DNA of 64,000 nucleotides from Phascolarctobacterium sp. (lineage in GTDB: Bacteria > Bacillota > Negativicutes > Acidaminococcales > Acidaminococcaceae): NCBI GenBank assembly GCA_030540395.1, contig JAUNWI010000010.1:1-64000 (forward strand), given 5' to 3'. The translations under genes and the position numbers were made by a program. Each line of letters begins with the position of its first letter. The first letter of the stretch is position 1. The notes under the pieces are model-generated. The model saw nothing but the letters and a program-made list of their open reading frames with translations, ran no database searches and was not told where the DNA came from. Positions 8,643-16,724 of the stretch are shown here, piece by piece.

Positions 8643-9617
8643 CTAATTTTCTAATTCCTTGCCATACACTGCTCTTGCCAAATCATAAGACGCCTCCACT
8701 ATGTATTGGGAAAGGCACAATAAATGCTTAGCTGGCAATGGGTAAATAGCATTGTTCTGCACAGCCTTCACAGATGCGTAGGACGCATCGTGGCGCAGGT
8801 TATGGGCCAAAGCGTTGGGCTCCTGGTCCGTGCTATCCACCCACCCGGAAAGGATGAAGGCATCCGGATTGAGCCGCACAATCTCCTCCTGGGCCACCGT
8901 CACCGGCTTGGTAAAGTGCAGCTGGGCCAATGCATTGTGCACCTGGGCATATTTGCAGATATCATTAAAGGAATGCTCGGGACTATAATAAGCGCCCTTG
9001 TCACCCATAAAAACCACTTGCTTTCGCTGTGCAGGAGGAATATTGCCCAATTGTTGCCGGAGTTTATTTAGGCGAGCATCCATTTTGGCGAGAATCTGGC
9101 TGGCAGCCTCTTTTTCGCCCACCACCTGCCCCAGCTCTTGGATGCAGGCGCGCACAGCTGCCAGATTATAAGGGGTTTTGTAAACATAAACAGGCTGCTG
9201 CATGTCCCGCAGGCTTTGAATAGTATCCGCATTGGTAAAATCGGGCAATAAAATCACGTCCGCCTTGAGCGCCAAAATAGCCTCCGGATTGCTGCCCAGC
9301 TGCACCCGGCCTTTGACGGCTTTTGCCTGCTCCACTGCGTTGGAAATACCCTCGTCATCCACATATGTAGTCAGGGCCACGATACGCTTGTGATCCACCA
9401 AATCCAGCAGAATCTCGTCCGTGCTGATGGACAGGGAAACAATGCGCTGGGGCTTGCGGAGAAAGGAAACCTTGGTACCGGTAGAATCGGTCAAAGTATA
9501 TAAAGGTTTACCCTCCGGCTCCGCCAGCTTGGGCTTGCTGCAGCCAAGGCACAGGACGCACAGACAGCATAGCATAGCCAGCAAGAAGAACCTTTTCTGC
9601 TTAACAATGGATAACAC
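8643..9617 (-). CDS. btuF: Substrate-binding lipoprotein of the BtuFCD-type importer
   Basis: A 324-residue protein with a lipoprotein signal; the lipobox LCLGC places the acylated cysteine at residue 26. The mature part has the two-lobed BtuF/FhuD helical-backbone fold pattern (RIVSLSISTDEILLDL, GSNPEAILALKADVILL, then a conserved C-terminal lobe). It would hold ligand in the periplasm and deliver it to BtuC. Start is a GTG at 9617, chosen because AGGAGG lies eight bases upstream and no nearby ATG fits. It follows the tonB terminator, so transcription probably restarts or reads through. Confidence 0.85.
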   Translation of the reverse strand: MLSIVKQKRFFLLAMLCCLCVLCLGCSKPKLAEPEGKPLYTLTDSTGTKVSFLRKPQRIVSLSISTDEILLDLVDHKRIVALTTYVDDEGISNAVEQAKAVKGRVQLGSNPEAILALKADVILLPDFTNADTIQSLRDMQQPVYVYKTPYNLAAVRACIQELGQVVGEKEAASQILAKMDARLNKLRQQLGNIPPAQRKQVVFMGDKGAYYSPEHSFNDICKYAQVHNALAQLHFTKPVTVAQEEIVRLNPDAFILSGWVDSTDQEPNALAHNLRHDASYASVKAVQNNAIYPLPAKHLLCLSQYIVEASYDLARAVYGKELEN

Positions 9618-9661
9618 TGGCTACACCTCCTCGCAATTGCGAAATTTAAATACAGGAAAAA

Positions 9662-9693
9662 GACTGCCATAAGGTGGCTTCCTTGCGGCAGTC
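9662..9693 (-). terminator. Rho-independent terminator after tonB
   Basis: On the minus strand GACTGCCGCAAGG pairs with CCTTATGGCAGTC and is followed by TTTTT. It closes the exbB-exbD-tonB unit 10 bases past the tonB stop and separates it from the importer genes. Confidence 0.85.
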
Positions 9694-9702
9694 CAACAAA
9701 AA

Positions 9703-10377
9703 CTATTTTTTCAAGTCAAAGCGTATGCCCTGGGTCACGTAGCAGGGTGCCTTCTGGCCAAATTTGTCCTTGGCCGGGCTAAAGCGCCACTTGTACACCG
9801 CGGCCACCGCAGCCTCATCCAAGGCTGCGTTGCCGGAGGAGCGCACCACATAGGCTTCTTCTACCTTGCCACTGGCGTTGACCAGCATTTTGACGCCCAC
9901 AACGCCCTCCACCCCCGCACTGCGTGCGGAGCTGGGGTACTTGGGCTGCACTGCCGACACTACCCGCGGCGGTGTCACGGGCACGCCGCGACCTTCGCCC
10001 GCACCCGCACCGTCGCCAGTGCCGGTGCCGCTGCCACTGCCCTCACCGGTGCCATTGCTGGCCCCGGTGGCCTGCTGATTAGTGGGCCCGGGCTGGGGAT
10101 TATTATTGGCCACCGCCTTTTTGGTGACCACCTTTTTCGTTTCCGGCTTGAGCCGTTTGTCGATAATATCGTCGATACTGCGCAAAATGCTGTTGTCCTG
10201 CTGCTCCTCCACCTGCTCTGGGGCGCCGCCACCGCCGCCCACCAGGGCCACCTCCAAAATTTCCGGCGGTCTGGTCACAAAGCGATAGCCAAAAATACCC
10301 ACTGCAAGGGCAAAGAGAACATGCACAGCGATGGCCGCACCTAGCGCCGTACCATAACGCTTTTGCTCTGCCTTCAT
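9703..10377 (-). CDS. tonB: Energy transducer TonB
   Basis: A 224-residue protein: one N-terminal membrane anchor (about 11-32), a periplasmic linker and a TonB C-terminal domain (about 135-224; VQPKYPSSARSAGVEGVVGV, then ALDEAAVAAVYKWRFSPA). It couples the proton gradient, harvested by ExbB-ExbD, to outer-membrane receptors. Instead of the Pro-rich spacer of classical TonB, the linker is dominated by Gly, Ser and Thr (about 100-133, GTGEGSGSGTGTGDGAGAGE). Start ATG overlaps the exbD stop by four bases. The terminator follows directly. Confidence 0.92.
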   Translation of the reverse strand: MKAEQKRYGTALGAAIAVHVLFALAVGIFGYRFVTRPPEILEVALVGGGGGAPEQVEEQQDNSILRSIDDIIDKRLKPETKKVVTKKAVANNNPQPGPTNQQATGASNGTGEGSGSGTGTGDGAGAGEGRGVPVTPPRVVSAVQPKYPSSARSAGVEGVVGVKMLVNASGKVEEAYVVRSSGNAALDEAAVAAVYKWRFSPAKDKFGQKAPCYVTQGIRFDLKK

Positions 10378-10790
10378 TTGCCATCACCCACATCCGTAGC
10401 GAGACCAAAGCGTGTTACGCCTGCACCCTTGAGCTTGTCCATAAGCTGGATGACAGTGCGATATTCCGCATCCCCCTCCGCGCGAATAATCACGGAAAAG
10501 GAGGAGTCACGCTTGCTTTCCACTGCCGCATTGGCCACCAGCTGCTCCACATCAATGGCTGTTTCATCCAAGAAAATGCTGCCATCCTTTTTAATGGTAA
10601 CCGTAAAATTGCTCTTGCTCACGGTTTGGGAATGCTGGGCCACCGGCAAGCGAATGGGAATGGTCTTGATTTCACTCATATACATGGTGCTGATGATGAA
10701 GAACACCAGCAGCAAAAAGATCATATCTATCATGGGGCTCAGCATCGGCTCTGGTGCTTTTCCACCATCTCTACGCCTCAGCTTAATCAT
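10374..10790 (-). CDS. exbD: ExbD/TolR-type proton-channel subunit
   Basis: A 138-residue protein with a short basic cytoplasmic N-terminus, one membrane helix starting near residue 18 and a periplasmic domain. The essential membrane aspartate is D22 in PMIDMIFLLLVFF, corresponding to the proton-carrying Asp of ExbD. It assembles with the ExbB pentamer and TonB. Both its start and its stop overlap the neighbouring genes by ATGA, so the three are translationally coupled. Confidence 0.92.
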   Translation of the reverse strand: MIKLRRRDGGKAPEPMLSPMIDMIFLLLVFFIISTMYMSEIKTIPIRLPVAQHSQTVSKSNFTVTIKKDGSIFLDETAIDVEQLVANAAVESKRDSSFSVIIRAEGDAEYRTVIQLMDKLKGAGVTRFGLATDVGDGK

Positions 10791-11428
10791 TTCTTCTCCC
10801 CTCCGGTTGTGTCATAAATATTTTTGGCAATGGCTTCCAAAAGGGTGTTGCTCATTTCTTCGATATCCATGGTAATACCCTTCATGCGACGGGTGAAATA
10901 AGCATGGAAAAGTGTAGCAAAGATAGAGATGCACAGGCCAAAAACGGTGGTAATCAAAGCTTCGCCAATGCCGGAGGTAACAGCCATGGGATTGGTGCTT
11001 CTCTCATTGAGGGCATTGAAGGAAGCGATCATACCGGTGATGGTACCCAAAAGGCCTAAAATAGGAGAAAGGGCCACTAAAACGCCCAAATAACCCAGAT
11101 TTTTTTCGAATTTATCAATAGCACGCTCAGCTCGAGCCATAATGAAGCCCTCCAAGCGCTCAAAATTGCCATGACGGGCCATAACTATGGTTGCCAATTT
11201 GGCTACCTCACCCTTGGTGCCGTCGGCCAGCCTTTTGGCATTTAGCCAATCATCCTGCTCGATATAAGTGCAAAACTGTTTAGTAAAAGCCTTACCACTA
11301 TCCGCTTGTCGATAATACAAAAAGCGTTCCACACCAATGCCAATGGTGGCTATGGAACAGAACAGCAAGGGCCACATTACAGGTCCACCCTTAACAAAAT
11401 AATCGATTGCAGCGCCAAATAAGCTCAT
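10787..11428 (-). CDS. exbB: ExbB/TolQ/MotA-type proton-channel subunit
   Basis: A 213-residue inner-membrane protein with three hydrophobic stretches and the family core LSPILGLLGTITGMIASFNAL and GIGEALITTVFGL. It forms the pentameric channel that drives TonB. The frame is open further upstream, but start ATG 11428 (MSLFGAAIDYF) is preferred because GAAGG precedes it at good spacing, the length fits the family and the upstream residues are not family-like. First gene of the exbB-exbD-tonB unit, with a consensus promoter about 110 bases upstream. Confidence 0.92.
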   Translation of the reverse strand: MSLFGAAIDYFVKGGPVMWPLLFCSIATIGIGVERFLYYRQADSGKAFTKQFCTYIEQDDWLNAKRLADGTKGEVAKLATIVMARHGNFERLEGFIMARAERAIDKFEKNLGYLGVLVALSPILGLLGTITGMIASFNALNERSTNPMAVTSGIGEALITTVFGLCISIFATLFHAYFTRRMKGITMDIEEMSNTLLEAIAKNIYDTTGGEKK

Positions 11429-11534
11429 TTTTGTACCTTCCTTCACTATAGCACAGCATGGTCTAACCATTTGTACTGGATTGTTGCTAATTTTAGTAGC
11501 TAAATGAGATTTAGTTCTAATAATAAGCAAGATA

Positions 11535-11563
11535 ATTATACAATAAGAAGCATTTTTAGTCAA
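11535..11563 (-). promoter_or_regulatory. Consensus sigma-70 promoter for exbB-exbD-tonB
   Basis: TTGACT (11558-11563), a 17-bp spacer and TATAAT (11535-11540) on the minus strand, lying directly after the terminator at 11564-11598. A leader of about 100 bases precedes exbB; I see no riboswitch or clear Fur box in it. Confidence 0.85.
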
Positions 11564-11598
11564 GGAAAAAAACAGCCCAAAGCCAAAAGCTTTGAGCT
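11564..11598 (-). terminator. Terminator at the end of the molybdenum gene block
   Basis: AGCTCAAAGC pairs with GGCTTTGGGCT across a TTTT loop on the minus strand and is followed by a run of T. It lies 20 bases past the stop of a 42-codon frame and 170 past the ModE-like gene, just before the exbB promoter. Confidence 0.85.
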
Positions 11599-11618
11599 GC
11601 GTAATACTTTTTTACAAC

Positions 11619-11747
11619 TTAGCGACGATCCTCATGCACAAAAACATAGAACACAGCACTGTCCTTGCGCTGGGCCAAATGTCCATAATCCACCACGGGA
11701 ATGCGTCTGCCATCACGGTGAACTATGTGGTATTTGACAAAATCCAT
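11619..11747 (-). CDS. Possible small protein (42 residues) at the end of the molybdenum operon
   Basis: The frame MDFVKYHIVHRDGRRIPVVD...FYVFVHEDRR lies between the ModE-like gene and the terminator at 11564-11598. Its composition looks protein-like (alternating hydrophobic and charged, no low complexity), and its stop is 20 bases before the terminator, as expected for the last gene of an operon. The ribosome site is weak (GGATGA). It is not a family I recognise and could be a chance frame. Confidence 0.35.
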   Translation of the reverse strand: MDFVKYHIVHRDGRRIPVVDYGHLAQRKDSAVFYVFVHEDRR

Positions 11748-11764
11748 AGCATGGTCATCCGCAT

Positions 11765-12109
11765 CTATCGGAAAATGCTTGCAAAGGCATTGGCGGCGCA
11801 TTCCTGCACCTGAGCTTCAAATTGGCGATATTTTTCCACCAGCTCCTTCCCTTCAGGTGTTACCTCCGTGCCACCGCCGTGAGCGCCACCACTGACGCTT
11901 TTGAGCAGCGGAAAGCCTAAATCTGCCTCCGCTCGCTGGAGAATTTTCCAGGCCTTGCTGGAGGACATGCCCATTTCCTTGTAGGCCGCAGCAAGGGAGC
12001 CATGGAGCTCCACCAGCTCTAAAATTTGGGCAATACCCTTGCCAAAGGCAATTTCCTCGTTATAAAGACGCACCTTGATATGGTATTTTTGGGGAGCAAC
12101 ATAGCTCAT
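11765..12109 (-). CDS. ModE-like single-domain HTH regulator
   Basis: About 114 residues, consisting of a LysR-type winged helix as in the N-terminus of ModE (GIAQILELVELHGSLAAAYKEMGMSSSKAWKILQ, split here as a run of helices) and then GGGTEVTPEGKELVEKY. ModE represses molybdate uptake genes when molybdate is abundant; its molybdate-binding TOBE domains are absent here, so sensing must differ or occur elsewhere. Start ATG 12109 lies one base after the stop of the MoeA-like gene and has AGGGG upstream. It is cotranscribed with the genes it probably regulates. Confidence 0.8.
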   Translation of the reverse strand: MSYVAPQKYHIKVRLYNEEIAFGKGIAQILELVELHGSLAAAYKEMGMSSSKAWKILQRAEADLGFPLLKSVSGGAHGGGTEVTPEGKELVEKYRQFEAQVQECAANAFASIFR

Positions 12110-12110
12110 C

Positions 12111-13142
12111 TTACCACCCCTTGCCAAAGCCACAGGCAGGATAGGTGCAAACCTTGCAGTTCAAGCAGAGTCCTCCCTCGCCCAAGGAAGCCAATTCTTC
12201 GGCTGTTACAGGGTCACAGGCGATTACTCGCGGCAAGACCAAATCGAAAATGGTGCGCTTGGAGTACATGACGCAGCCAGGCAAACCCATAACGGGCACA
12301 TTATGCTCACCGTAATAAGCTAAAAGGAACATGGCTCCGGGCAGGACGGGCGCGCCATAGGAGATGATTTTGGCGCCTGTGTTTTTGATGGCCAAGGGAG
12401 TTTTATCATCCGGGTCCACGCTCATGCCACCGGTACAGCAGACTAGCTCTGCACCCTTTTCTTCAATAGCACTCTTGATGGCGGCGGTCACTGCATCCGG
12501 GTCGTCGCCCAAAACCTGCTTATGGATGACTTCCACACCATATTCTGCTAGCTTTTCCTCGATAACAGGGGTAAAGGTATCCTTGATGCGCCCGGTGAAC
12601 ACCTCGCTGCCAGTGGCAATGACAGCAGCTTTTTTGAGCTTATAGGGCATGAGCTTTAAAAGAGGCTGTTCCCCGCAAAGCTCTTGGACGCTATACATTT
12701 TTTCCTTCTCGATAACCAAAGGAATAATGCGCGTACCGGCCAGCTTGTCCCCTTTTTTCACAGGAGTATTCCCATGACGAGTGGCAATCATCATCTGACC
12801 AAAACTGTTAACTAGCTGCAGACGCTTGCTGTCCACCTTGAACAGGCCGTCTGCGGCAGCACTGAGCTCGATTTTGCCCTCCTTGACCTCGGATTCATCC
12901 ATATGTTCATTTTTGCAAATGTCGCAGAGGATGCGAGCAGCATCATTCTCGTGGAGCATATTTTCGTCAGCCTCCCACACGTAAAGATGCTCCTTGCCTA
13001 TGGAAAGCAGCACGGGAATGTCCTCTGATTGTACAACATGTCCCTTACGGAATACCGCATCTTTGGTTACACCTTTGATAATTTGAGTTAAATCATGGCA
13101 GAGCACACTGCCCACAGCATCTTCTGTTTTAATTAGCTTCAT
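12111..13142 (-). CDS. MoeA/MogA-like molybdopterin-binding protein with C-terminal cysteine motif
   Basis: A 343-residue protein. Residues about 170-310 form a MoCF (molybdopterin-binding) domain, with AAVIATGSEVFTGRI, CCTGGMSVDPDDKTP (about 235-249) and a PGAMFLLAYY segment. The N-terminal part resembles MoeA-like proteins but is shorter than full MoeA (about 400). It ends with C-x2-C-x2-C-x4-C at 326, 329, 332 and 337, a likely metal or iron-sulfur site. It probably acts in molybdenum insertion or delivery to the hydroxylase encoded downstream. It lies between modA and the ModE-like gene in one operon. Confidence 0.8.
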   Translation of the reverse strand: MKLIKTEDAVGSVLCHDLTQIIKGVTKDAVFRKGHVVQSEDIPVLLSIGKEHLYVWEADENMLHENDAARILCDICKNEHMDESEVKEGKIELSAAADGLFKVDSKRLQLVNSFGQMMIATRHGNTPVKKGDKLAGTRIIPLVIEKEKMYSVQELCGEQPLLKLMPYKLKKAAVIATGSEVFTGRIKDTFTPVIEEKLAEYGVEVIHKQVLGDDPDAVTAAIKSAIEEKGAELVCCTGGMSVDPDDKTPLAIKNTGAKIISYGAPVLPGAMFLLAYYGEHNVPVMGLPGCVMYSKRTIFDLVLPRVIACDPVTAEELASLGEGGLCLNCKVCTYPACGFGKGW

Positions 13143-13155
13143 GATATCACCTCAA

Positions 13156-13950
13156 TTATTTTGCTTTGGCAAAGCCATATTTATTAAAAATCTGCATAGC
13201 ATCATCAGTTTGTAAAAAAGCAGCCAACTCTTGAGCAGCAACTGCTTGAGGAGCTTTTTTCAAAATGCCCATGGGGTAAATAATGGGCTTTTTCAGAGAG
13301 CCTGCGGGTGCTTCAGCAACAATCTTTACCTTATCCTTGATAAGAGCCGCATCGGTGGCATAAACAAGACCTGCATCAGCACTGCCCTCGCCCACCCAGT
13401 TCAAAACTTGGGTTACATTGGTGCCAAGGCTGGCCTTGGGTGCTACCTGCGTCCAAAGGCCAAGGCTGGTGAGTGCTTCCCTAGCATATTGTCCAGCGGG
13501 CACGCTGGCCGGGTCACCAATGGCAGGATGCTTGGCCTTGGCAATGTCCTTGAACTCCTTGATAGCGCTGTCGCCCTTAGCAGGCACAAATAAAACCAGC
13601 TTGTTTTCCAAAAGCGGCTTAATGGTTGCGCTATCCATGTAGCCTTTTTTGTCCAAGGCTTGCATCTGCTTGTTGGCGGCGGAGATAAAAATGTCTGCAT
13701 TGAGGCCATTTTCGATTTGATTTTGCAGCTTGCCGCTTCCATCATAAACCCCTTGAATTTTTATTTCTGGATGCTTTTTGGTGAAACTGGGTATGAGCTG
13801 CTGCTCAAAAACCTTTTCTAGGCTTGCCGCAGCGGCCAGCTGCACTGTTTTTTGCTCCTTTGCAGGAGTAGCAGCCTTCTTACTATCGCTACCGCAGCCC
13901 ATCGATACAAGAGCCATGATACATATTGTTAATACTAAAAACCTTTTCAT
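13156..13950 (-). CDS. modA: Molybdate-binding lipoprotein ModA
   Basis: A 264-residue protein with a lipoprotein signal (LVSMGC, Cys19) and a type-2 periplasmic binding fold: AAASLEKVFEQQLIPSF, GSGKLQNQIENGLNADIFISA, IGDPASVPAGQYAREAL and DAGLVYATDA, all hallmark ModA segments. It captures molybdate or tungstate for the ModB channel. Start ATG 13950 is preferred over an upstream-open frame because the signal peptide begins there and it lies two bases after modB. The typical ModA oxyanion-binding Ser and Tyr positions appear to be present. Confidence 0.92.
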   Translation of the reverse strand: MKRFLVLTICIMALVSMGCGSDSKKAATPAKEQKTVQLAAAASLEKVFEQQLIPSFTKKHPEIKIQGVYDGSGKLQNQIENGLNADIFISAANKQMQALDKKGYMDSATIKPLLENKLVLFVPAKGDSAIKEFKDIAKAKHPAIGDPASVPAGQYAREALTSLGLWTQVAPKASLGTNVTQVLNWVGEGSADAGLVYATDAALIKDKVKIVAEAPAGSLKKPIIYPMGILKKAPQAVAAQELAAFLQTDDAMQIFNKYGFAKAK

Positions 13951-13952
13951 GA

Positions 13953-14639
13953 TTATCCCCTCTGTTGCTTTTTTATTATGTACTGATAATAATTTAAACC
14001 AATGACCATTGCTAGGCAAATGGTCACGATTATCAGAACATAAACCCCAGCGCTGTCGAAATCGCCGGCGGCCACAGCGGAATAAACCGCCAAGGGCAAA
14101 GTGCGGGTTTTGCCGGCGATATTGCCCGCCAGCATGGCCGTGGCGCCGAACTCGCCCAAGCCTCTGGCGAAGGCCAGGAGGCCTCCGGCGATGATGCCCG
14201 GCAAGGCGTTGGGCAAGTGCAGGCGCCAAAAGATGCGCCATTCCGTCATGCCCAGGGAGCGCCCGGCCTCCATAATTCCTTTATCCACCTGTACCAGCGC
14301 TCCGCGGGCGGAGCGGTACATGAGGGGAAAGGAAATCACACCGGCGGCAAGGACGGTGGCAATCCAATTGAAGGCAATTTGTACCCCAAAGGTGTCAATG
14401 CAGAAACGCCCTACAAGGCGATTATTGCCAAAAATGACCAAAAGGAAGAAGCCTGCTACCGTTGGCGGTAAGACCATGGGCAGAGTAAAAAGGCCATCGA
14501 TGAGTATTTTCGCGCTTTCGCTATGCATACGCTCCACCCACCAAGCTGCGAGCACACCGAGAAAGAAGACGATGACGATGGTGGCAGCAGCGGTCTCAAG
14601 GCTTATCCACAGGGGCGAAAGGTCTATTGCAGCACTCAT
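13953..14639 (-). CDS. modB: Molybdate ABC permease ModB
   Basis: A 228-residue protein with five to six membrane helices and the EAA loop that contacts the ATPase (EAGRSLGMTEWRIFWRLHLP) followed by ARGLGEFGATAMLAGNIAGKTRTLPLAVY, diagnostic of ModB. The start ATG 14639 overlaps the stop of the MOSC-Mog gene by ATGA. No ModC ATPase gene is present beside it; the next genes are modA and the MoeA-like gene, so the ATPase must come from elsewhere. Confidence 0.92.
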   Translation of the reverse strand: MSAAIDLSPLWISLETAAATIVIVFFLGVLAAWWVERMHSESAKILIDGLFTLPMVLPPTVAGFFLLVIFGNNRLVGRFCIDTFGVQIAFNWIATVLAAGVISFPLMYRSARGALVQVDKGIMEAGRSLGMTEWRIFWRLHLPNALPGIIAGGLLAFARGLGEFGATAMLAGNIAGKTRTLPLAVYSAVAAGDFDSAGVYVLIIVTICLAMVIGLNYYQYIIKKQQRG

Positions 14640-15853
14640 GTGCGACCACACTCCCCATCGGTACCCTTAGCGAGGCGAATGCCGTGCTCAAGGGTTGGCA
14701 ATACCATCTCAAGTGCTTCTTCTACAGCTTTTTTGCTGCCGGGCAGGTTGACGATGAGAGTAGTGTTGCGGAGCACGCTGACGCCACGGCTGAGCATAGC
14801 ACGCTTGGTGATTGCTAGTGAGCCAGCGCGAATGGCCTCGGCGATACCGGGGACAAGGCGGGTTGCTACGGCCAGGGTGGCCTCGGGAGTAACGTCCCGA
14901 GGCGCCATCCCTGTGCCGCCGGTAGTGATGATTAAATCTACTTGGCGGCTGTCGGCGAGGCGCTTCAGCTCGCGCTCGATTTTGGCTTGCACGTCGGGCA
15001 AGAGAACCTGCTCAACTATGTCGTAGCCAGCTTCAGCTAGAAGCTCGGTGGCACGGGGACCGGCGGTGTCAACCCGCTGGCCGATGGAGCCCTTGTCGGA
15101 AAGGGTGATGACCGCGGCGCGCAGCTGCGCGTCCGCTTTAGGAAGCTCCACTGTAATCTCCATACCGGAAGTTAGCACTCCGCCCTGCTCCACGGTGGCG
15201 AAGACGCCCTCACGGGGCATGATGCAGTCGCCCACACGCTGGAAGATTTGGCAGTGGCTGTGGCACTCTTTTCCGATTTGGGAGAGCTTGAGGATTACAG
15301 CGTTCTCTTGCTCATCACAGGTCGGTTTTTGCTCTTCAAATTCAGCACTAAGTGTGGGTATGTTGCTGTTACCATTGCGAGCAAGCTCTTTGTTCGCTGT
15401 TTTGATGATGAGCAAGCTGCCGACTGGCAGCTTGCGGAGGTCTATACCGCTGACGAGAATATTTTCGCCGAAGGTACCTGCTACGGCGGGCTCGATAACT
15501 GCTTTCTTTGTAACACCAGACTCTGCTATTTTGTCACTCTCAAAAGCATTTTGCTCTCTGAATTTGGCTTTTTCCACTGTATTTAGTTCTTCATCTTTAG
15601 CTCTTTGTATTTCATCGAGTTTATTAAGGTTCGTTCTCTCTAAGATTTGCGCATTGCTGGAAGCAATGCGCTGGTTGAAGGCATCCACCTGCTCCGCACT
15701 TAATAAACTAACTTGTCTATGCCAATGCCCTGCGTGAGCATCGCCTTCGATGCCGTAGCCTTTTACTAATGTAACCTCTGGTACGGCATGCTTTACTGTG
15801 CCTCGTGCTGCGCTGATGCACAGTGCTTCAATTTTACCCTTTTGTTCTTGCAT
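14636..15853 (-). CDS. MOSC domain fused to MogA/MoaB-type molybdopterin adenylyltransferase
   Basis: A 405-residue fusion. Residues 1-233 are a MOSC domain (GDAHAGHWHRQVSLLS; GKECHSHCQIF with the conserved Cys197; RVGDCIMPREGVFA). Residues about 245-405 are MogA/MoaB-like (AAVITLSDKGSIGQR; TTGGTGMAPRDVTPEAT; PGSKKAVEEAL), which adenylates molybdopterin before metal insertion. The MOSC half has two AT-richer, charged insertions at about 63-122 and 152-186 not expected in the family. Start ATG 15853 is preferred to the upstream-open frame because the MOSC sequence begins there and GGG precedes it. Coupled to modB by ATGA. Confidence 0.85.
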   Translation of the reverse strand: MQEQKGKIEALCISAARGTVKHAVPEVTLVKGYGIEGDAHAGHWHRQVSLLSAEQVDAFNQRIASSNAQILERTNLNKLDEIQRAKDEELNTVEKAKFREQNAFESDKIAESGVTKKAVIEPAVAGTFGENILVSGIDLRKLPVGSLLIIKTANKELARNGNSNIPTLSAEFEEQKPTCDEQENAVILKLSQIGKECHSHCQIFQRVGDCIMPREGVFATVEQGGVLTSGMEITVELPKADAQLRAAVITLSDKGSIGQRVDTAGPRATELLAEAGYDIVEQVLLPDVQAKIERELKRLADSRQVDLIITTGGTGMAPRDVTPEATLAVATRLVPGIAEAIRAGSLAITKRAMLSRGVSVLRNTTLIVNLPGSKKAVEEALEMVLPTLEHGIRLAKGTDGECGRT

Positions 15854-15925
15854 ATATTTCCCTGACTTTCTTTTATAATTACAGCTAAAGTAGTGCTTCG
15901 ATGTACCATGGATCGGGGACACTGT

Positions 15926-15990
15926 TTATTCCGAACATTCTTTTCGGTATATTTTCAGGTAGAATAAAATTTCAGTACGTTTGTAGTTTT
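15926..15990 (-). repeat. Family D dispersed repeat, inverted copy
   Basis: The reverse complement matches 3021-3087 along nearly its full length (CTACAAACGTACTGAAATTTTATT through ACCGAAAAGAATGTTCGG, cut here into two parts). It lies between moaC and the MOSC-Mog gene, upstream of the latter. I see no other feature in 15854-16074. Confidence 0.75.
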
Positions 15991-16074
15991 TCAAGAGACA
16001 GCCCCCTGAGCTCTACGCTCTACTTTTTGCTGGTGTACATCTTCTTCTAAGCATATTCATGGTAAACTGATGCC

Positions 16075-16626
16075 TCATTCCCAGCGAAAATCGCCGCTCT
16101 TGCCACCGCTTTTGCTCACCAAATGCACGTCGGTAATGACCATACCTTTATCGATGGCCTTGCACATATCATAAATCGTGAGCAGAGCAATTTGCACCCC
16201 GGTTAGGGCTTCCATCTCTACCCCGGTCTTGCCATCTGTTTTTACAAGGCAGGTTGCTTGGATGTAGTAGGAGCTCTTCCCAGTGGCAGAACGTGAAGCA
16301 CACTCTGCATTGGCATCGTCACCCTCAGCACAGGTTGATAAGTTATTGCTTGCATGAAGAGAAAAATTCACTTCGCATTTAGTTAGTGGCAGCGGATGGC
16401 ACAAAGGGATGAGCTCGCTCGTGCGCTTGGTAGCCATGATACCAGCGAGGCGGGCCACGCCGAGCACATCTCCCTTGGCAATCTCGTGTCTTTGGATACG
16501 TTCAAAGATTTCTTGGCAGACGTAGATTTTGCCAGTGGCAATGGCAATTCTCGTAGTCACGGGCTTTGCGCTCACATCCACCATGATAGCATTGCCCTCT
16601 TTATCAAAATGAGTTAGTTCGCTCAT
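16075..16626 (-). CDS. moaC: Cyclic pyranopterin monophosphate synthase MoaC
   Basis: A 183-residue protein (family usually about 160). With MoaA it converts GTP to cyclic pyranopterin monophosphate, the first Moco intermediate. Conserved blocks: [14 protein letters not shown] near the start, [20 protein letters not shown] at about 64-83, and [22 protein letters not shown] at about 133-154, carrying the catalytic Lys and Asp. Between them, residues about 91-119 are a Ser/Asn/Ala/Glu-rich insertion ([16 protein letters not shown]) that accounts for the extra length. Its start has an AGGAGG-like site. Neighbours on both sides are Moco genes. Confidence 0.93.
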   Translation of the reverse strand: MSELTHFDKEGNAIMVDVSAKPVTTRIAIATGKIYVCQEIFERIQRHEIAKGDVLGVARLAGIMATKRTSELIPLCHPLPLTKCEVNFSLHASNNLSTCAEGDDANAECASRSATGKSSYYIQATCLVKTDGKTGVEMEALTGVQIALLTIYDMCKAIDKGMVITDVHLVSKSGGKSGDFRWE

Positions 16627-16724
16627 GCTTAACCTCCTTATTCGTAATATACTTTCTTTTTCAGTGGTTTATGGGCTAATATCTAATTCGTGAAATGCTT
16701 TCTTACATGTTTATCATGCTAATT

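Noticed and set aside
6723-9617. Molybdate importer of the MolBCA type
   Set aside because: The fold allows it and Moco genes are close, but the adjacent receptor has a cobalamin-type riboswitch and a separate ModA/ModB exists, so corrinoid uptake is the better reading.
13156-14241. Long N-terminal extension of modA
   Set aside because: The upstream 97 codons are Arg/His-rich antisense-like sequence overlapping modB; the lipoprotein signal begins at 13950.
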